From CAIWHR01 sp963836265 (GTDB lineage Bacteria > Pseudomonadota > Gammaproteobacteria > Burkholderiales > Casimicrobiaceae): a DNA stretch of 64,000 bases. The position numbers and the translations under genes were made by a program. Shown here piece after piece: positions 43,727-53,744 of the stretch; the first letter of the stretch is position 1, and each line of letters opens with the position of its first letter. The notes beneath the pieces are model-generated. The model saw only the letters and a list, made by a program, of their open reading frames with translations, ran no database searches and was not told the origin of the DNA. The stretch is from contig CAWIIO010000011.1 in assembly GCA_963836265.1 (NCBI GenBank), positions 47,759-111,758 on the forward strand. The letters are read 5' to 3'.

Positions 43727-44719
43727 GTGAGCCTGATCGAACAAGCGGCAAAGCGGCTGGAAGAGTTGCGGCGCGCGGGTGCGGTCACGCCGGACGGTGC
43801 GCCGCCCGGCCCGCTGCCGGGCAAATCCGCGGCAGGCGCCGAGCGCATCCCCACACCGGAAGCGGTCGTGCGCGCGCTCGACGTGCGGCCCGGCGACTCG
43901 AGCGTGGCGCTGCCGCAGCCCCGCGGGACTCCCGCGGCCAAGGCTTCGCCTGCCGCCGGCGCCCTCGCAGGGGAGCAGCCCGCCCGCCCCGCGGTCGCAA
44001 TCGATTTCGCCCGTTTGAAGGGGCTGGGATTCGTCACGCCCGATGCGCCAAAATCGCAGATCGCCGACGAGTTTCGCGTGATCAAGCGCCCGATTCTGCG
44101 CAACGCACGCGGCAAGTCGGGCACCAGGATACGCAACGGCACGCTGGTCATGGTGACGAGCGCGCTGCCCGGCGAAGGCAAGACGTTCACCGCGCTCAAC
44201 CTCGCGATGAGCGTGGCGATGGAAGTCGACAACACCGTGCTGCTGGTCGACGGCGACGTCGCTCATCCGGCGATCCCCGATCTGCTCGGCGTGCCGGCGG
44301 CCCCCGGGCTCCTCGATCTGCTGACCAACAGCGACATCGACGTCGCCGATGTGCTCGTCAAGACCAACGTCGAGAAGCTGACCGTCATGCCGGCAGGCTC
44401 GAGGCACCGGCGCGCGACCGAGCTCCTCGCAAGCGAGCAGATGGCGAGCCTCCTCGCCGACCTCGCCTCCCGCTACCCGGATCGCATCGTCATCTTCGAC
44501 TCGCCGCCGCTCCTCGCAACGACCGAGGCCCGGGTGCTGGCGACCAACATGGGACAGATCGTCATGGTCGTGGCGTCCGATGCCACGACGCAGCACGCCG
44601 TCAAGCACGCGCTGGCGGCGATCGACAGCTGCGAGATCGTAATGATGGTGCTGAACAAGGCTCGGCAGAGCGAGGTCGGCACCTATTACGGCTACTACGC
44701 GGATGACGACGCGCGCTGA
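43727..44719 (+). CDS. XrtA-associated tyrosine autokinase (BY-kinase)
   Basis: 330-residue cytosolic bacterial tyrosine kinase that works with the chain-length protein. GTG start (SLIEQAAKRLEELRRAG). Walker A is SALPGEGKTFTALNLAMSVA (about 142-161), Walker A' is LLVDGDVAHPAIPDLLG, and Walker B is RIVIFDSPPLLATTEARVLA. The C-terminus holds a short tyrosine cluster (TYYGYYADDD), the expected autophosphorylation site. A long Pro/Ala-rich region (about 20-95) precedes the kinase domain. It overlaps the next gene by 17 bases. Confidence 0.92.
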   Translation: MSLIEQAAKRLEELRRAGAVTPDGAPPGPLPGKSAAGAERIPTPEAVVRALDVRPGDSSVALPQPRGTPAAKASPAAGALAGEQPARPAVAIDFARLKGLGFVTPDAPKSQIADEFRVIKRPILRNARGKSGTRIRNGTLVMVTSALPGEGKTFTALNLAMSVAMEVDNTVLLVDGDVAHPAIPDLLGVPAAPGLLDLLTNSDIDVADVLVKTNVEKLTVMPAGSRHRRATELLASEQMASLLADLASRYPDRIVIFDSPPLLATTEARVLATNMGQIVMVVASDATTQHAVKHALAAIDSCEIVMMVLNKARQSEVGTYYGYYADDDAR

Positions 44720-46583
44720 CTTCGTTGCCAGGTCGTCGGAATGCCCGCTGCGCGCTCCGATCCCCGGATCGAAGCTGTGCCGCGCGCGATCGCGGCGGCA
44801 ACGATCGTGCGCCGCGGCGATCGCGGGCCTCATGCCGTTCTTTTGCCTGCCGGCTGGCGCCGACGCCCGGTCCGAGGCGAACGGCGTTCCGGCCGCGGCG
44901 CCGAAAATCAGCGAGGCCCCGGACGATAATGGCGCGACCGGCGGCGATGTCCGCGCCGGAAGCGCCGCCGAGGGTGCGGCTGCCGAGCGCGTGATCCTCG
45001 CGCAGGGGGCGCCCACGCCAAGCTCGGCACCCAGCGGCGGTCCCGTCTATCCTCCCGGAGGGCCGACGGGCGGCGCCCCGGGTACGGCGCCCGGCGCCGA
45101 GGGCACGCTGCCCATCGGGCAGCAGACCGGCGTCAAGCCACGGCCGCTCGAATGGTCGGTCGGCGTCACCGAAACGCTGACCAACAACGTAAACCTGGAT
45201 CCGAGCGCCACCGCGCGGGGCGATCTGGTCAGCCTGATCACGCCTCGACTCACCATCAACGAGAAGGGCCCTCGCACCAGCTTCCAGGGCTTCATCGCGG
45301 CGCCCGCGGCGCTCTACGTCAAGACGGGCGCGGAAAACAACAAGGTCTACCCGTCCGTGGACCTCCTCGGCAACGCGGACCTGCTGGAGCACGTCTTCTT
45401 CGTCGACGGCGCCGTGTCCGTCAGCCAGCAATTCCTCAATCCGTTCGGCAGCCAGCCGGCGGACCTTTCGACCGCGACGCAGAACCGCTACACGGCGGCG
45501 AACTATCGGGTGAGCCCGTATCTCAAAGGGGTCACGCCCGCCGGCATCCAGTACGAAGTGCGCAACAACAACACCTGGACCAACCTCAGCGGTGCGCCGA
45601 TTTCGACCAACAACGCCTATTACGACGAGTGGCTCGGCAAGCTCGCCAGCCCCGTGGCGCGCGTCGGATGGTCACTCGACTACGACTGGAACAACGTCAA
45701 GTTCAACAATCAGCCGCCGCTGATCACCGAGCTGACCCGCGCGAGCGTGCTCTACCAGGCCGATCCCAACGTGCGGGTGTCTGCCGACGTCGGCTACGAG
45801 GACAACCGCTATACGTTCGCCGACTATCGGGACACCATCTATGGCGTGGGCATGCTGTGGCACCCGACGCCGCGCACCAACGTCGTCGCCAACTGGGAGC
45901 ACCGGTTCTTCGGCTCGTCGTACCTGGTGAGCTTCGACCACCGTACGCCGCTGTCCGCGATCAGCGGGCAGTTTTCGCGCAACATCACGAGCTACCCGCA
46001 GCAGTTCCTGACGCTGCCCGCGACCGGCAACGTGCCGCTGCTGCTCAACCTCATCCTCGCCTCGCGGTTTCCCGATCCGGTGCAGCGCAGCCAGATCGTG
46101 AACGCGATCATCTCGGAGCGCGGATTGCCGACGAGCCTCTCCGGCCCGGTCAATCTGTACACGCAGCAGATCTACCTGCAGGAGAGCGGGAACCTGACGC
46201 TGGGCCTGCTGGGCGCGCGCAACGCGGTGTTTCTCGTCGGCTACTATCTGCGCACCGAAGCGATCAGCGGCGCGGGCAATACGTTGCCGCCGGAGCTCGC
46301 CGGCCTCAACGACAACACGCAGAAGGGCGCCACGCTCACCTGGACGCACAACCTCAGCCGGACGATGATCATGACCACCACCGCAACGTTTTCGCGGACG
46401 ACGGCCATCGCCCCGCGCACCGGCGAGACGAATCAGGGCCTCGTTTCCGTCAGGTTGGCCACTCCCCTGTCGCCGACGACGACGGCCTTCGCCGGCGCCC
46501 GCTACCAGAAGCTCAATTCCGACCTGACGACCGACTACACCGAAGCGGCCGTCTTCGCCGGGTTCAACTACATCTTCAAGTGA
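44703..46583 (+). CDS. PEP-CTERM system-associated outer membrane beta-barrel protein (TIGR03016-type)
   Basis: 626-residue exported protein. The N-terminus is arginine-rich before a hydrophobic core (CAAAIAGLMPFFCLPAGADA). A Gly/Pro-rich linker with PPGGPTGGAPGTAPGAEG follows, then a long beta-strand-rich domain (WSVGVTETLTNNVNLDPSAT, YTAANYRVSPYLKGVTPAG, FAGARYQKLNSDLTTDYTEA). It ends AAVFAGFNYIFK with the terminal aromatic residue typical of outer-membrane barrels. This is the family always found between the kinase and the ATPase of XrtA loci. It may be the outer-membrane exit or anchor for the polysaccharide. Confidence 0.87.
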   Translation: MTTRADFVARSSECPLRAPIPGSKLCRARSRRQRSCAAAIAGLMPFFCLPAGADARSEANGVPAAAPKISEAPDDNGATGGDVRAGSAAEGAAAERVILAQGAPTPSSAPSGGPVYPPGGPTGGAPGTAPGAEGTLPIGQQTGVKPRPLEWSVGVTETLTNNVNLDPSATARGDLVSLITPRLTINEKGPRTSFQGFIAAPAALYVKTGAENNKVYPSVDLLGNADLLEHVFFVDGAVSVSQQFLNPFGSQPADLSTATQNRYTAANYRVSPYLKGVTPAGIQYEVRNNNTWTNLSGAPISTNNAYYDEWLGKLASPVARVGWSLDYDWNNVKFNNQPPLITELTRASVLYQADPNVRVSADVGYEDNRYTFADYRDTIYGVGMLWHPTPRTNVVANWEHRFFGSSYLVSFDHRTPLSAISGQFSRNITSYPQQFLTLPATGNVPLLLNLILASRFPDPVQRSQIVNAIISERGLPTSLSGPVNLYTQQIYLQESGNLTLGLLGARNAVFLVGYYLRTEAISGAGNTLPPELAGLNDNTQKGATLTWTHNLSRTMIMTTTATFSRTTAIAPRTGETNQGLVSVRLATPLSPTTTAFAGARYQKLNSDLTTDYTEAAVFAGFNYIFK

Positions 46584-46645
46584 TCGCTCGACTGGGTCCT
46601 ATTGACGTTTTTCGCAACCAAGTGACGCCGCAAACAATGGATTTT

Positions 46646-46720
46646 CGTCATTCCCGCGGAAGCGGGAATCCAGAGTCGTTCGGCGAAAGACGCTGGGTCC
46701 CCGCCTTCGCGGGGACGACG
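46646..46720. repeat. REP/BIME-like dyad element, copy B
   Basis: 75 bases almost identical to copy A (ttcccgcggaagcgggaa and gtccccgccttcgcggggac, with a few changes in the middle), in the same orientation. It lies between the beta-barrel gene and the ATPase gene and probably divides the locus into transcript segments. Confidence 0.85.
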
Positions 46721-46764
46721 GGCGACAACAGACCGCTCGTCATTTCATTGCGCAAAGTTCGGTA

Positions 46765-47802
46765 ATGTACGAATCCTTCTTCGGGCTCACCGGCAAGCCC
46801 TTCCAGCTCAACCCCGATCCGTCGTTCTTCTACGGCAGCCGCGGCCACAAGCGCGCCTTCGCCTATCTCGAATACGGGCTCTACCAGAGCGAAGGATTCA
46901 TCGTCATCACCGGCGACATCGGCGCCGGCAAGACGACGATCGTGAGGAGCCTCCTCGAACAGCTCGACAGCTCGAAAGTGGTCGCCGTGCAGCTCGTCAG
47001 CACGCAGCTCGAGGCGGACGACATGCTGCGCGCGGTCGGCACCGCATTCGGTCTCCCGGTCAGGACGGTCGACAAGGCGATCCTGCTCGCCTCGCTGGAG
47101 GCGTTCCTCTGCCAGCTCGCGACCGACAAGAAGCGTGCGCTGCTGGTCGTCGACGAGGCGCAGAATCTGCCGCCCGGCGCGGTGGAAGAGCTGCGAATGC
47201 TGTCGAACTTCCAGCTCGGGGACCAGGCGCTGCTGCAGAGCTTTCTCGTCGGCCAGCCCGAGCTCCGCGCGATGATGCAGAGTCCGCAGATGCAGCAGTT
47301 GCGCCAGCGGGTGATCGCCTCCTACCACCTGGGACCGCTCGACAAGGCGGAAACGCAGGGCTATGTCGAGCACCGGTTGAACCACGTCAACTGGAAGAAC
47401 GATCCCCGGTTCGCGCCCGCGTGCTTCGATCTGATCCATGCGCTGACCGGCGGGATCCCGAGGCGCATCAACACGCTGTGCAATCGGCTCCTGCTCGCGG
47501 CGTTCCTCGCCGAAAGGCACGTCATCGACACGGGTGACGTCGAGACGATCGCGCGCGAGATCGGCGAAGAGATGGGATCGGAGTCCACGCTGGCGCCAGT
47601 CGCCATGGTGGACCGCGGAAGCGCCGGCGGCGAAGGCCCGCACCCCGCGCGCGTGGACCCTTCGGTCTGGCATCGCCATTTCAACCAGATCGAAGAGCGC
47701 ATCGACCGCCTGGAACACACCGTCGGCGCTGCCGTGGATCTGCTCCACAATCTGCTGCACCCGGAAAAGCAGTCGACCAAGCCGGGCGGCCCTGCGAGAT
47801 GA
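46765..47802 (+). CDS. XrtA/PEP-CTERM system-associated ATPase (ExeA/GspA-like AAA)
   Basis: 345-residue AAA ATPase. It opens MYESFFGLTGKPFQLNPDPS, then FFYGSRGHKRAFAYLEYGLY, both family hallmarks. Walker A is GDIGAGKTTIVRSLL and Walker B is ALLVVDEAQNLPPGAVEELR. ALTGGIPRRINTLCNRLLLA is the sensor-2 region. The C-terminal ~70 residues contain a short coiled coil (QIEERIDRLEHTVGAAVDLL). It may energise assembly of the export machinery. The stop overlaps the wecB ATG by four bases. Confidence 0.92.
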   Translation: MYESFFGLTGKPFQLNPDPSFFYGSRGHKRAFAYLEYGLYQSEGFIVITGDIGAGKTTIVRSLLEQLDSSKVVAVQLVSTQLEADDMLRAVGTAFGLPVRTVDKAILLASLEAFLCQLATDKKRALLVVDEAQNLPPGAVEELRMLSNFQLGDQALLQSFLVGQPELRAMMQSPQMQQLRQRVIASYHLGPLDKAETQGYVEHRLNHVNWKNDPRFAPACFDLIHALTGGIPRRINTLCNRLLLAAFLAERHVIDTGDVETIAREIGEEMGSESTLAPVAMVDRGSAGGEGPHPARVDPSVWHRHFNQIEERIDRLEHTVGAAVDLLHNLLHPEKQSTKPGGPAR

Positions 47803-48971
47803 ACGACGCGCGGCAACCTCTCGGGCCGTTGGTCTGCGTCGTCGGCGCGAGACCGAACTACATGAAGATGGCGCCGCTGGTGCACGCGTTCGGCGCGCGC
47901 GCCGAGCTGCCCGGCGTCGTCCTCGTCCATACGGGCCAGCACTACGACGTCGAAATGAACGAGCGGCTGTTCGCCGATCTCGAGTTGCCGGCCCCGGACC
48001 TCAACCTGGAGGTCGGCTCCGGGACCCATGCGGCGCAGACGGCCGAGATCATGCGGCGCTTCGAGCCCGTGCTCGATCGCCTCGCGCCCTGCTGCGTGAT
48101 CGTCGTCGGAGACGTCAATTCGACGCTCGCGTGCAGCCTGGTGGCGGCGAAGAAGCGCATTCCGGTCGTCCATGTCGAAGGGGGCCTGCGGAGCTTCGAC
48201 CGCGACATGCCCGAGGAGATCAACCGCGTCCTCACCGACCAGATCGCCGATCTCCTCTTCACCACCGAGCGCTCGGCCGCCGACAACCTCGCGCGCGAGG
48301 GAATCCCGCTTGCGCGCGTCCGGTTCGTCGGCAACGTCATGATCGACTCGCTGCTGCGCCACCGGCGGCGGGCCGTGCCGCCGATCGACACCCTCGCGCG
48401 CGAAGGCGTCGCCGCCGACTTCCTCGCGGGCGCCGGCGGCTTCGGGGTCGTCACGTTGCATCGGCCCTCCAACGTCGACGAGCCCGCGGCGCTGCGCGAA
48501 GCGCTTTCGCTGCTGCGCGACGTCGCGGGGCGGCTGCCCTTGATTTGGCCCATGCATCCTCGCGCCAAAGGCAACATCGATCGGTTCGGGATGGCGCCGC
48601 TCGTCGCCGGCGCGAGAGTCGCGCTCCTTCCCCCGCAAGGCTACCTCGAGATGCTGGGGCTCCTCGCCGGGGCGACGCTGGTGCTGACGGACTCCGGCGG
48701 GATTCAGGAAGAGACGACGGCGCTCGACGTCCCGTGCCTGACGATGCGCGACAACACCGAACGCCCCATCACCGTCGAGCAGGGCACCAACACGGTCGTC
48801 GGCCGCAATCGCGCCCGGGCGCTCGGTTGCGTCGATGACATCCTGCAGGCGAAGGGCAAGCGGGGCAGGACGCCGGAGCTGTGGGATGGCCACGCGGCGG
48901 AGCGCATTGCGGACGAATTGGGCGCGTGGCTCGGGCTGTCCGACGCCCGACGCCTTGCAGCGAACGCATGA
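47799..48971 (+). CDS. wecB: UDP-N-acetylglucosamine 2-epimerase (non-hydrolysing)
   Basis: 390-residue cytosolic enzyme making UDP-ManNAc from UDP-GlcNAc. VCVVGARPNYMKMAPLVHAF, LVHTGQHYDVEMNERLFADL, VVGDVNSTLACSLVAAKKRI, VHVEGGLRSFDRDMPEEINR, LTDSGGIQEETTALDVPCLT and MRDNTERPITVEQGTN are all present, so the active site is complete. Placed in the locus between ATPase and deacetylase and coupled to both by ATGA overlaps. It implies an N-acetylmannosamine-type sugar (or its uronate) in the repeat unit; no wecC-like dehydrogenase is in the window. Confidence 0.94.
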   Translation: MNDARQPLGPLVCVVGARPNYMKMAPLVHAFGARAELPGVVLVHTGQHYDVEMNERLFADLELPAPDLNLEVGSGTHAAQTAEIMRRFEPVLDRLAPCCVIVVGDVNSTLACSLVAAKKRIPVVHVEGGLRSFDRDMPEEINRVLTDQIADLLFTTERSAADNLAREGIPLARVRFVGNVMIDSLLRHRRRAVPPIDTLAREGVAADFLAGAGGFGVVTLHRPSNVDEPAALREALSLLRDVAGRLPLIWPMHPRAKGNIDRFGMAPLVAGARVALLPPQGYLEMLGLLAGATLVLTDSGGIQEETTALDVPCLTMRDNTERPITVEQGTNTVVGRNRARALGCVDDILQAKGKRGRTPELWDGHAAERIADELGAWLGLSDARRLAANA

Positions 48972-49828
48972 ACCCGCGCGACGCAGCCGACGGCGCGATC
49001 GTGAACGCGCTCACGATCGACGTCGAGGACTACTTCCAGGTCTCGGCGTTCGCCGCGCATATTCCGCGCGCGTCGTGGGACGGCCTGCCGTGCCGGGTCG
49101 AGCGGAACATCGATCACGTCCTGATGCTGCTCTCGGACGCCGGCGTTCGCGCCACGTTCTTCACCCTCGGCTGGATCGCCGAGCGCTATCCGGCGATGAT
49201 CCGGCGCATCGTCGAGGGCGGACACGAGCTCGCGAGCCACGGCTACGAGCACTGCCGCGCGACCGAACAGGGATACGGACAGTTCCTGGCCGACATCCGC
49301 CTCGCCAAGGCCGTGCTCGAGGACACGTCCGGCGGCCCGGTCAAGGGCTATCGCGCGCCCAGCTTTTCGATCGGGCCGACGAATTTCTGGGCGTTCGAAT
49401 GCATCGCCGAGGCCGGCCACTTGTACAGTTCCAGCCTGTATCCGATCCGCCACGATCACTACGGCGCGCCGGACGCGCCGCGCTTCGCGCATGAAGTGTT
49501 CAAGGGCCTGCTCGAAGTGCCGATCACCACGGTGCGGATGCTCAACTCGAACTGGCCCGCGGGCGGAGGCGGATACTTTCGCCTGTTGCCGTACCGCGTG
49601 TCGCGCTGGTCGATCCGGCGCGTCAATGCGATCGACCGGCAGCCTGCGATGTTCTATTTCCACCCCTGGGAGCTCGACCCGGAGCAGCCGCGCGTCGACG
49701 GCCCCGGACCCAAGGCCCGCTTCCGGCATTACGTCAATTTGCAGCGCATGGATCCGAGGCTGCGCCGGCTCCTCGCCGACTTCCGGTGGGACCGCGTCGA
49801 TCACGTCTTCCTTGCGGCGAGAGCGTGA
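48968..49828 (+). CDS. XrtA system polysaccharide deacetylase (TIGR03006-type)
   Basis: 286-residue NodB-homology (CE4) enzyme, predicted to remove N-acetyl groups from the polymer or its precursor. NALTIDVEDYFQVSAFAAHI contains the metal-binding Asp/Glu pair (around residues 18-21). ATFFTLGWIAERYPAMIRRI, ELASHGYEHCRATEQGYGQF (the two metal-binding His) and VKGYRAPSFSIGPTNFWAFE follow. No signal peptide, so it probably acts on cytosolic or lipid-linked intermediates. It overlaps wecB and the FemAB gene by a few bases. A second, unrelated-type deacetylase is encoded at 62.1 kb. Confidence 0.93.
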   Translation: MNPRDAADGAIVNALTIDVEDYFQVSAFAAHIPRASWDGLPCRVERNIDHVLMLLSDAGVRATFFTLGWIAERYPAMIRRIVEGGHELASHGYEHCRATEQGYGQFLADIRLAKAVLEDTSGGPVKGYRAPSFSIGPTNFWAFECIAEAGHLYSSSLYPIRHDHYGAPDAPRFAHEVFKGLLEVPITTVRMLNSNWPAGGGGYFRLLPYRVSRWSIRRVNAIDRQPAMFYFHPWELDPEQPRVDGPGPKARFRHYVNLQRMDPRLRRLLADFRWDRVDHVFLAARA

Positions 49829-50898
49829 TGGGCGCCGACGCAATCGCGGAATTGGAGCGGGTGGCGCTGCAGACGACCGTCCGCGCTTTCGAGCCCGACG
49901 ATGCCGCGCGCTGGGAGGCTTTCGTCGACCGTTGCCCCGACGCGACCTTCTTCCACCGGATCGGCTGGCGCGAGATCATCGAGGACGTCTTCCGGCATCG
50001 AACGCATTATCTCGTCGCCGAGCGCGGCGCGGAGTGGGTCGGCATTCTGCCGCTCGCCGAAGTTCGCAGCCGCCTCTTCGGCCACACGCTGGTCTCGCTG
50101 CCGTTCTGCGTCTACGGCGGAGCCGCCGCCAGCGACGGCGACGCCGAGCGCGCACTGATCGATGCCGCGGCGGAGCTTGCCCGGTCGCTCGGCGTCGACC
50201 ATCTGGAGCTTCGCGATCGCGTCGCCAAATGCCCGGGTTGGCCGCGCCAGGATCTGTACGTCACGTTCCGCAAGGAAATTCTGGCCGACGCCGAGGCAAA
50301 CCTGCTTGCGATTCCCCGCAAGCAGCGGGCGATGGTCCGCAAGGGAATCAAGCACGGCCTGAAAAGCGAGATCGACGCTTCCGTCGACCGCTTCTTCGCG
50401 CTGTACGCGGACAACATGCATCGTCACGGCACGCCGCCATTCGGCAAGCGCTTCTTTGCGCGCCTGCGCGAGGTATTCGGCGATCGCTGCGAGATTCTCA
50501 CGGTGACGGATCCTCGCGGCCGACCGGTGAGCAGCGTGCTCTCCTTCTACTTCCGGGACGAAGTGCTTCCGTACTACGCCGGCGACACCCAAGACGCGCG
50601 CGAGCTCGCCGCCAACGATTTCAAGTACTGGGAGCTCATGCGGCGCGCGTGCGAGAGAGGGCTGCGCGTGTTCGACTACGGCCGCAGCAAGCGCGGCACC
50701 GGTTCGTTCGACTTCAAGCACAACTGGGGCTTCACGCCGGCGCCGCTGGCCTACGAGTATCTGCTGCTGAAGAGCGACTCGATTCCGCAGAACAATCCGC
50801 TCAACCCCAAATACCGGGCGATGATCGCGCTCTGGAAGCGCCTGCCACGCGCCGCCGCCAATGCGTTGGGGCCGCATATCGTGCGGAGCCTGGGTTGA
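49828..50898 (+). CDS. FemAB-like XrtA/PEP-CTERM system-associated protein
   Basis: 356-residue GNAT-fold (FemAB) transferase. FHRIGWREIIEDVFRHRTHY, LPFCVYGGAAASDGDAERAL and LAIPRKQRAMVRKGIKHGLK are family blocks; FDYGRSKRGTGSFDFKHNWG is the C-terminal signature. FemAB enzymes add an aminoacyl group; the XrtA-linked subfamily may decorate the polysaccharide or an anchor, but its reaction is not known. Starts on the deacetylase stop (TGATG) and is followed by a glycosyltransferase gene 11 bases later. Confidence 0.9.
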   Translation: MGADAIAELERVALQTTVRAFEPDDAARWEAFVDRCPDATFFHRIGWREIIEDVFRHRTHYLVAERGAEWVGILPLAEVRSRLFGHTLVSLPFCVYGGAAASDGDAERALIDAAAELARSLGVDHLELRDRVAKCPGWPRQDLYVTFRKEILADAEANLLAIPRKQRAMVRKGIKHGLKSEIDASVDRFFALYADNMHRHGTPPFGKRFFARLREVFGDRCEILTVTDPRGRPVSSVLSFYFRDEVLPYYAGDTQDARELAANDFKYWELMRRACERGLRVFDYGRSKRGTGSFDFKHNWGFTPAPLAYEYLLLKSDSIPQNNPLNPKYRAMIALWKRLPRAAANALGPHIVRSLG

Positions 50899-50909
50899 AC
50901 TCGTTCGAG

Positions 50910-52131
50910 ATGGAGCCTCTCCTCTATTTGGTCCACCGGATTCCATTTCCCCCTAACAAAGGGGATAAGGTTCGGTCGTTCAATTTGCTCCGTTTCCTCG
51001 CCGGACGATTTCAAGTCCATCTCGGCACGTTCGTCGACAATCCCGCCGATCTCGTGCACGCTGGGCGGCTCTCCGAATACTGCGCGTCGTCGAAGATCGT
51101 GGAGATCCGGCCTGCGCTCGCCCGGATCCGCAGCGTGCCTGGCTTGTGGACCGGCGAGCCGCTGACGCTTCGCTATTATCGTGACGAATCGCTGGCCCAA
51201 TGGGTGAATGACGTCGTGCGCGAGCAGCGGATTGGCAAGGCGGTTGTCTTCTCGTCCGCGATGGCTCAATACGTTTCCGGATCGGGGAATCTGCGTGTCG
51301 TCGTGGATTTCGTCGACGTCGATTCCGCGAAATGGAGCCAATATGGCAAGTCCCGGCGCTGGCCGCTGTCGACGGTCTTCGAACGCGAGGGTCAGCGCCT
51401 GCTTGCGTTCGAGCGTGCAGTGTCCAGAAGCACCAGCGCGAGCGTGTTCGTCACGCCGGCCGAGGCCGAGCTTTTCCGGTCCCTTGCGCCGGAATGCGCC
51501 GCACGCGTCCACTGTGCACAGAACGGGGTCGACACCGATTTTTTCTCGCCGTCGCCTGCCGTTCCCTGTCCCTACGGCCCGGACGAGGAGCCGATCGTCT
51601 TTACGGGTGCAATGGACTACTGGCCGAACGTCGACGCCGTGTGCTGGTTCGTGAACGAGGTCCTGCCCGCGATCGTGGCGCAACGTCCGCGCGCGCGGTT
51701 CCATATTGTCGGGATGAATCCGACGGCGGTGGTCCAGGCTCTCGCGGCCGAAGGACGCGTCGTGGTCACGGGGAGCGTGCCCGATGTGAGGCCCTATCTG
51801 CAGCATGCGCGCGTCGTCGTGGCGCCTTTGCGTGTCGCCCGCGGCATCCAGAACAAGGTGCTCGAGGCGATGGCGATGGGACGTGCCGGTCGTCGCCTCC
51901 GCGGGCGCCGCGGCGGCGCTGTCTGGCATGCCCGGCGCGGATCTGGAAACCGCTAGCGAGGCTCGCGATTTTGGCGAAAAGACCATCGCACTGATGGATC
52001 GGGATCGCGGCGCCGCCATGGGTGCGTCGGCGCGAGCCCGCGTCATGTCCGATTACGATTGGACGACGAACCTGGCGCCGTTCGAGGCGCTTCTCGAAGA
52101 CCCGGCGTACGCGGGAGCCATTGCAGACTGA
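50910..52131 (+). CDS. XrtA system glycosyltransferase, TIGR03087-type; one frameshift
   Basis: About 406 residues of a GT4-type retaining glycosyltransferase. LYLVHRIPFPPNKGDKVRSF is the family start. VDFVDVDSAKWSQYGKSRRW and FTGAMDYWPNVDAVCWFVNE are family blocks, and VAPLRVARGIQNKVLEAMAM is the donor-binding region. The frame breaks at 51,881, where an extra A in gatgggacgtgcc interrupts MGVPVVAS. After removal the protein runs on (VPVVASAGAAAALSGMPGAD) to DPAYAGAIAD and a stop at 52,131. ATG 50,910 gives the usual start. The break may be a sequencing error. Confidence 0.85.
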
Positions 52132-52175
52132 CGCGTTTTCGCGTCGGCACCAATCGATTGGAGTACGAAAGCATC

Positions 52176-53744
52176 ATGCACGCGGACCCACATCTGGAAG
52201 CTCTCGCTACCGCGCCGACGCGAGACCGCGGTGTCATGATCGGCGCTGCCGTTGTCTTTCTTCTGGTGTGGGTACTTGGCGTCTACGGACACACGACCCA
52301 TTCAATGGTGTCCATATGGAATAACTCGGTCACTTTCGCGCACGGATTCGTCGTAATCCCGATCGTTTTGTACCTGCTCTGGCGCCAGCGCGGCGCGCTC
52401 GCCGTGATCGAGCCGAGGCCCTACTTCCCTGCCCTCCTGGGCATCGCCGCCGCCGGTGCGGTTTGGCTCATCGGCGACCGGTTGAGCATCAACAGCGTCA
52501 CTCAGTTTGCGATGATGGCGATGGTTCCCCTCGCCGTGTGGGGGGTGCTGGGGACGCAAACAATGAAGGTGCTTCTCTTTCCGTTGGCGTTCCTGTTCTT
52601 CGCGGTTCCCTTCGGGGAATTCCTCGTGCCGCCGCTCATGAGCTGGACCGCCGATTTCGCAGCGCTCGCCATCAGGGCGTCCGGCGTGCCGATCTTCCGC
52701 GAAGGCAACTTCCTGACGATTCCGAGCGGATCGTGGTCGATCGTCGAGGGATGTAGCGGAATCCGCTACATGATCGCATCGTTCATGATCGGTTGCCTGT
52801 TCGCTTACCTTTCGTATCGGTCGCCGATCCGGCGCGCCGCATTCGTGGCGGCCTCGCTTGCCGTCCCGATCGTTGCGAACTGGCTGCGTGCCTACATGAT
52901 CATCATGCTCGGCCACCTGACGAACAACCGACTCGCCGTCGGTGCCGACCATCTGGTCTATGGCTGGATCTTCTTCGGTGTCGTGATGGTGCTGCTGTTC
53001 TGGATCGGCGCCAAGTGGCGCGAGGACGACCAGCCCCAATCCATTCCCGTGCGCCCAGTCGCAACGGCATCCGCACCGGTCTTCAATCGCGGCCCGATGT
53101 GGATTTCACTGGTGAGCGTCCTCGCGCTGACGGCCCTATGGCCATTGCTCGAATCGCAACACGGCCCCGCAAGCAGGCCGGCCAGCCCACGCGCTCTGGA
53201 TCCCCTTGCGGGCCGCGATGGCTGGACGGCGGCGACCGAAGCCTTTTCGAACTGGCGGCCCGACGTCTCCGGCGCGAGCGCGGAGGTGGCGCAGGCGTTC
53301 GGGAAGGACCGCGCGGCGGTTGGGCTTTTCGTGGCGTTCTACAGCGATTCCTCGCCGGAGGCGAAGGCGATCACATCGTCGAATCAGCTCGTCCGCCCCG
53401 AGAATAAGCTGTGGAGACAGGTCGTCCCCGAGGCGATTTCGATGACGACCATCGATGGGCAGCGTTTCAACGTGCGGACAAGCGTGGTTGCCGGCGAGCA
53501 CGAGCGCCTGGCGGTCTGGCAGTGGTATTGGGTCGACGGGCATGCGACCACGAGCCAGTATGTTGCCAAGATGTACGAAGCCCTCGCGGTGCTGCAGGGC
53601 CATGGCGATCCAGCGGCGTGGGTGGTCATTTTCACCCCTACCGAGCGTGACGAGGCGCAGGTGCGTGCGACGCTGCAAGCTTTCACGACGGCGATGCGGG
53701 AACCCATCGACGCGGCTTTGCGCGATGCCGCGCGGACGCGATGA
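52176..53744 (+). CDS. xrtA: Exosortase A (XrtA) with fused C-terminal EpsI domain
   Basis: 522-residue inner-membrane cysteine transpeptidase that cleaves PEP-CTERM signals. Eight or so transmembrane helices fill the first 320 residues. The catalytic triad is visible: Cys193 in VEGCSGIRYMIASF, Arg238 in ANWLRAYMIIMLGHLTNN and His259 in GADHLVYGWIFFG. After a linker, residues ~340-522 form an EpsI (DUF3485) domain (VGLFVAFYSDSSPEAKAITS, WYWVDGHATTSQYVAKMYEA), a fusion common in XrtA. Substrates are the PEP-CTERM proteins at 34.5, 36.4 and 37.5 kb and surely others elsewhere. The next gene overlaps by four bases. Confidence 0.95.
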   Translation: MHADPHLEALATAPTRDRGVMIGAAVVFLLVWVLGVYGHTTHSMVSIWNNSVTFAHGFVVIPIVLYLLWRQRGALAVIEPRPYFPALLGIAAAGAVWLIGDRLSINSVTQFAMMAMVPLAVWGVLGTQTMKVLLFPLAFLFFAVPFGEFLVPPLMSWTADFAALAIRASGVPIFREGNFLTIPSGSWSIVEGCSGIRYMIASFMIGCLFAYLSYRSPIRRAAFVAASLAVPIVANWLRAYMIIMLGHLTNNRLAVGADHLVYGWIFFGVVMVLLFWIGAKWREDDQPQSIPVRPVATASAPVFNRGPMWISLVSVLALTALWPLLESQHGPASRPASPRALDPLAGRDGWTAATEAFSNWRPDVSGASAEVAQAFGKDRAAVGLFVAFYSDSSPEAKAITSSNQLVRPENKLWRQVVPEAISMTTIDGQRFNVRTSVVAGEHERLAVWQWYWVDGHATTSQYVAKMYEALAVLQGHGDPAAWVVIFTPTERDEAQVRATLQAFTTAMREPIDAALRDAARTR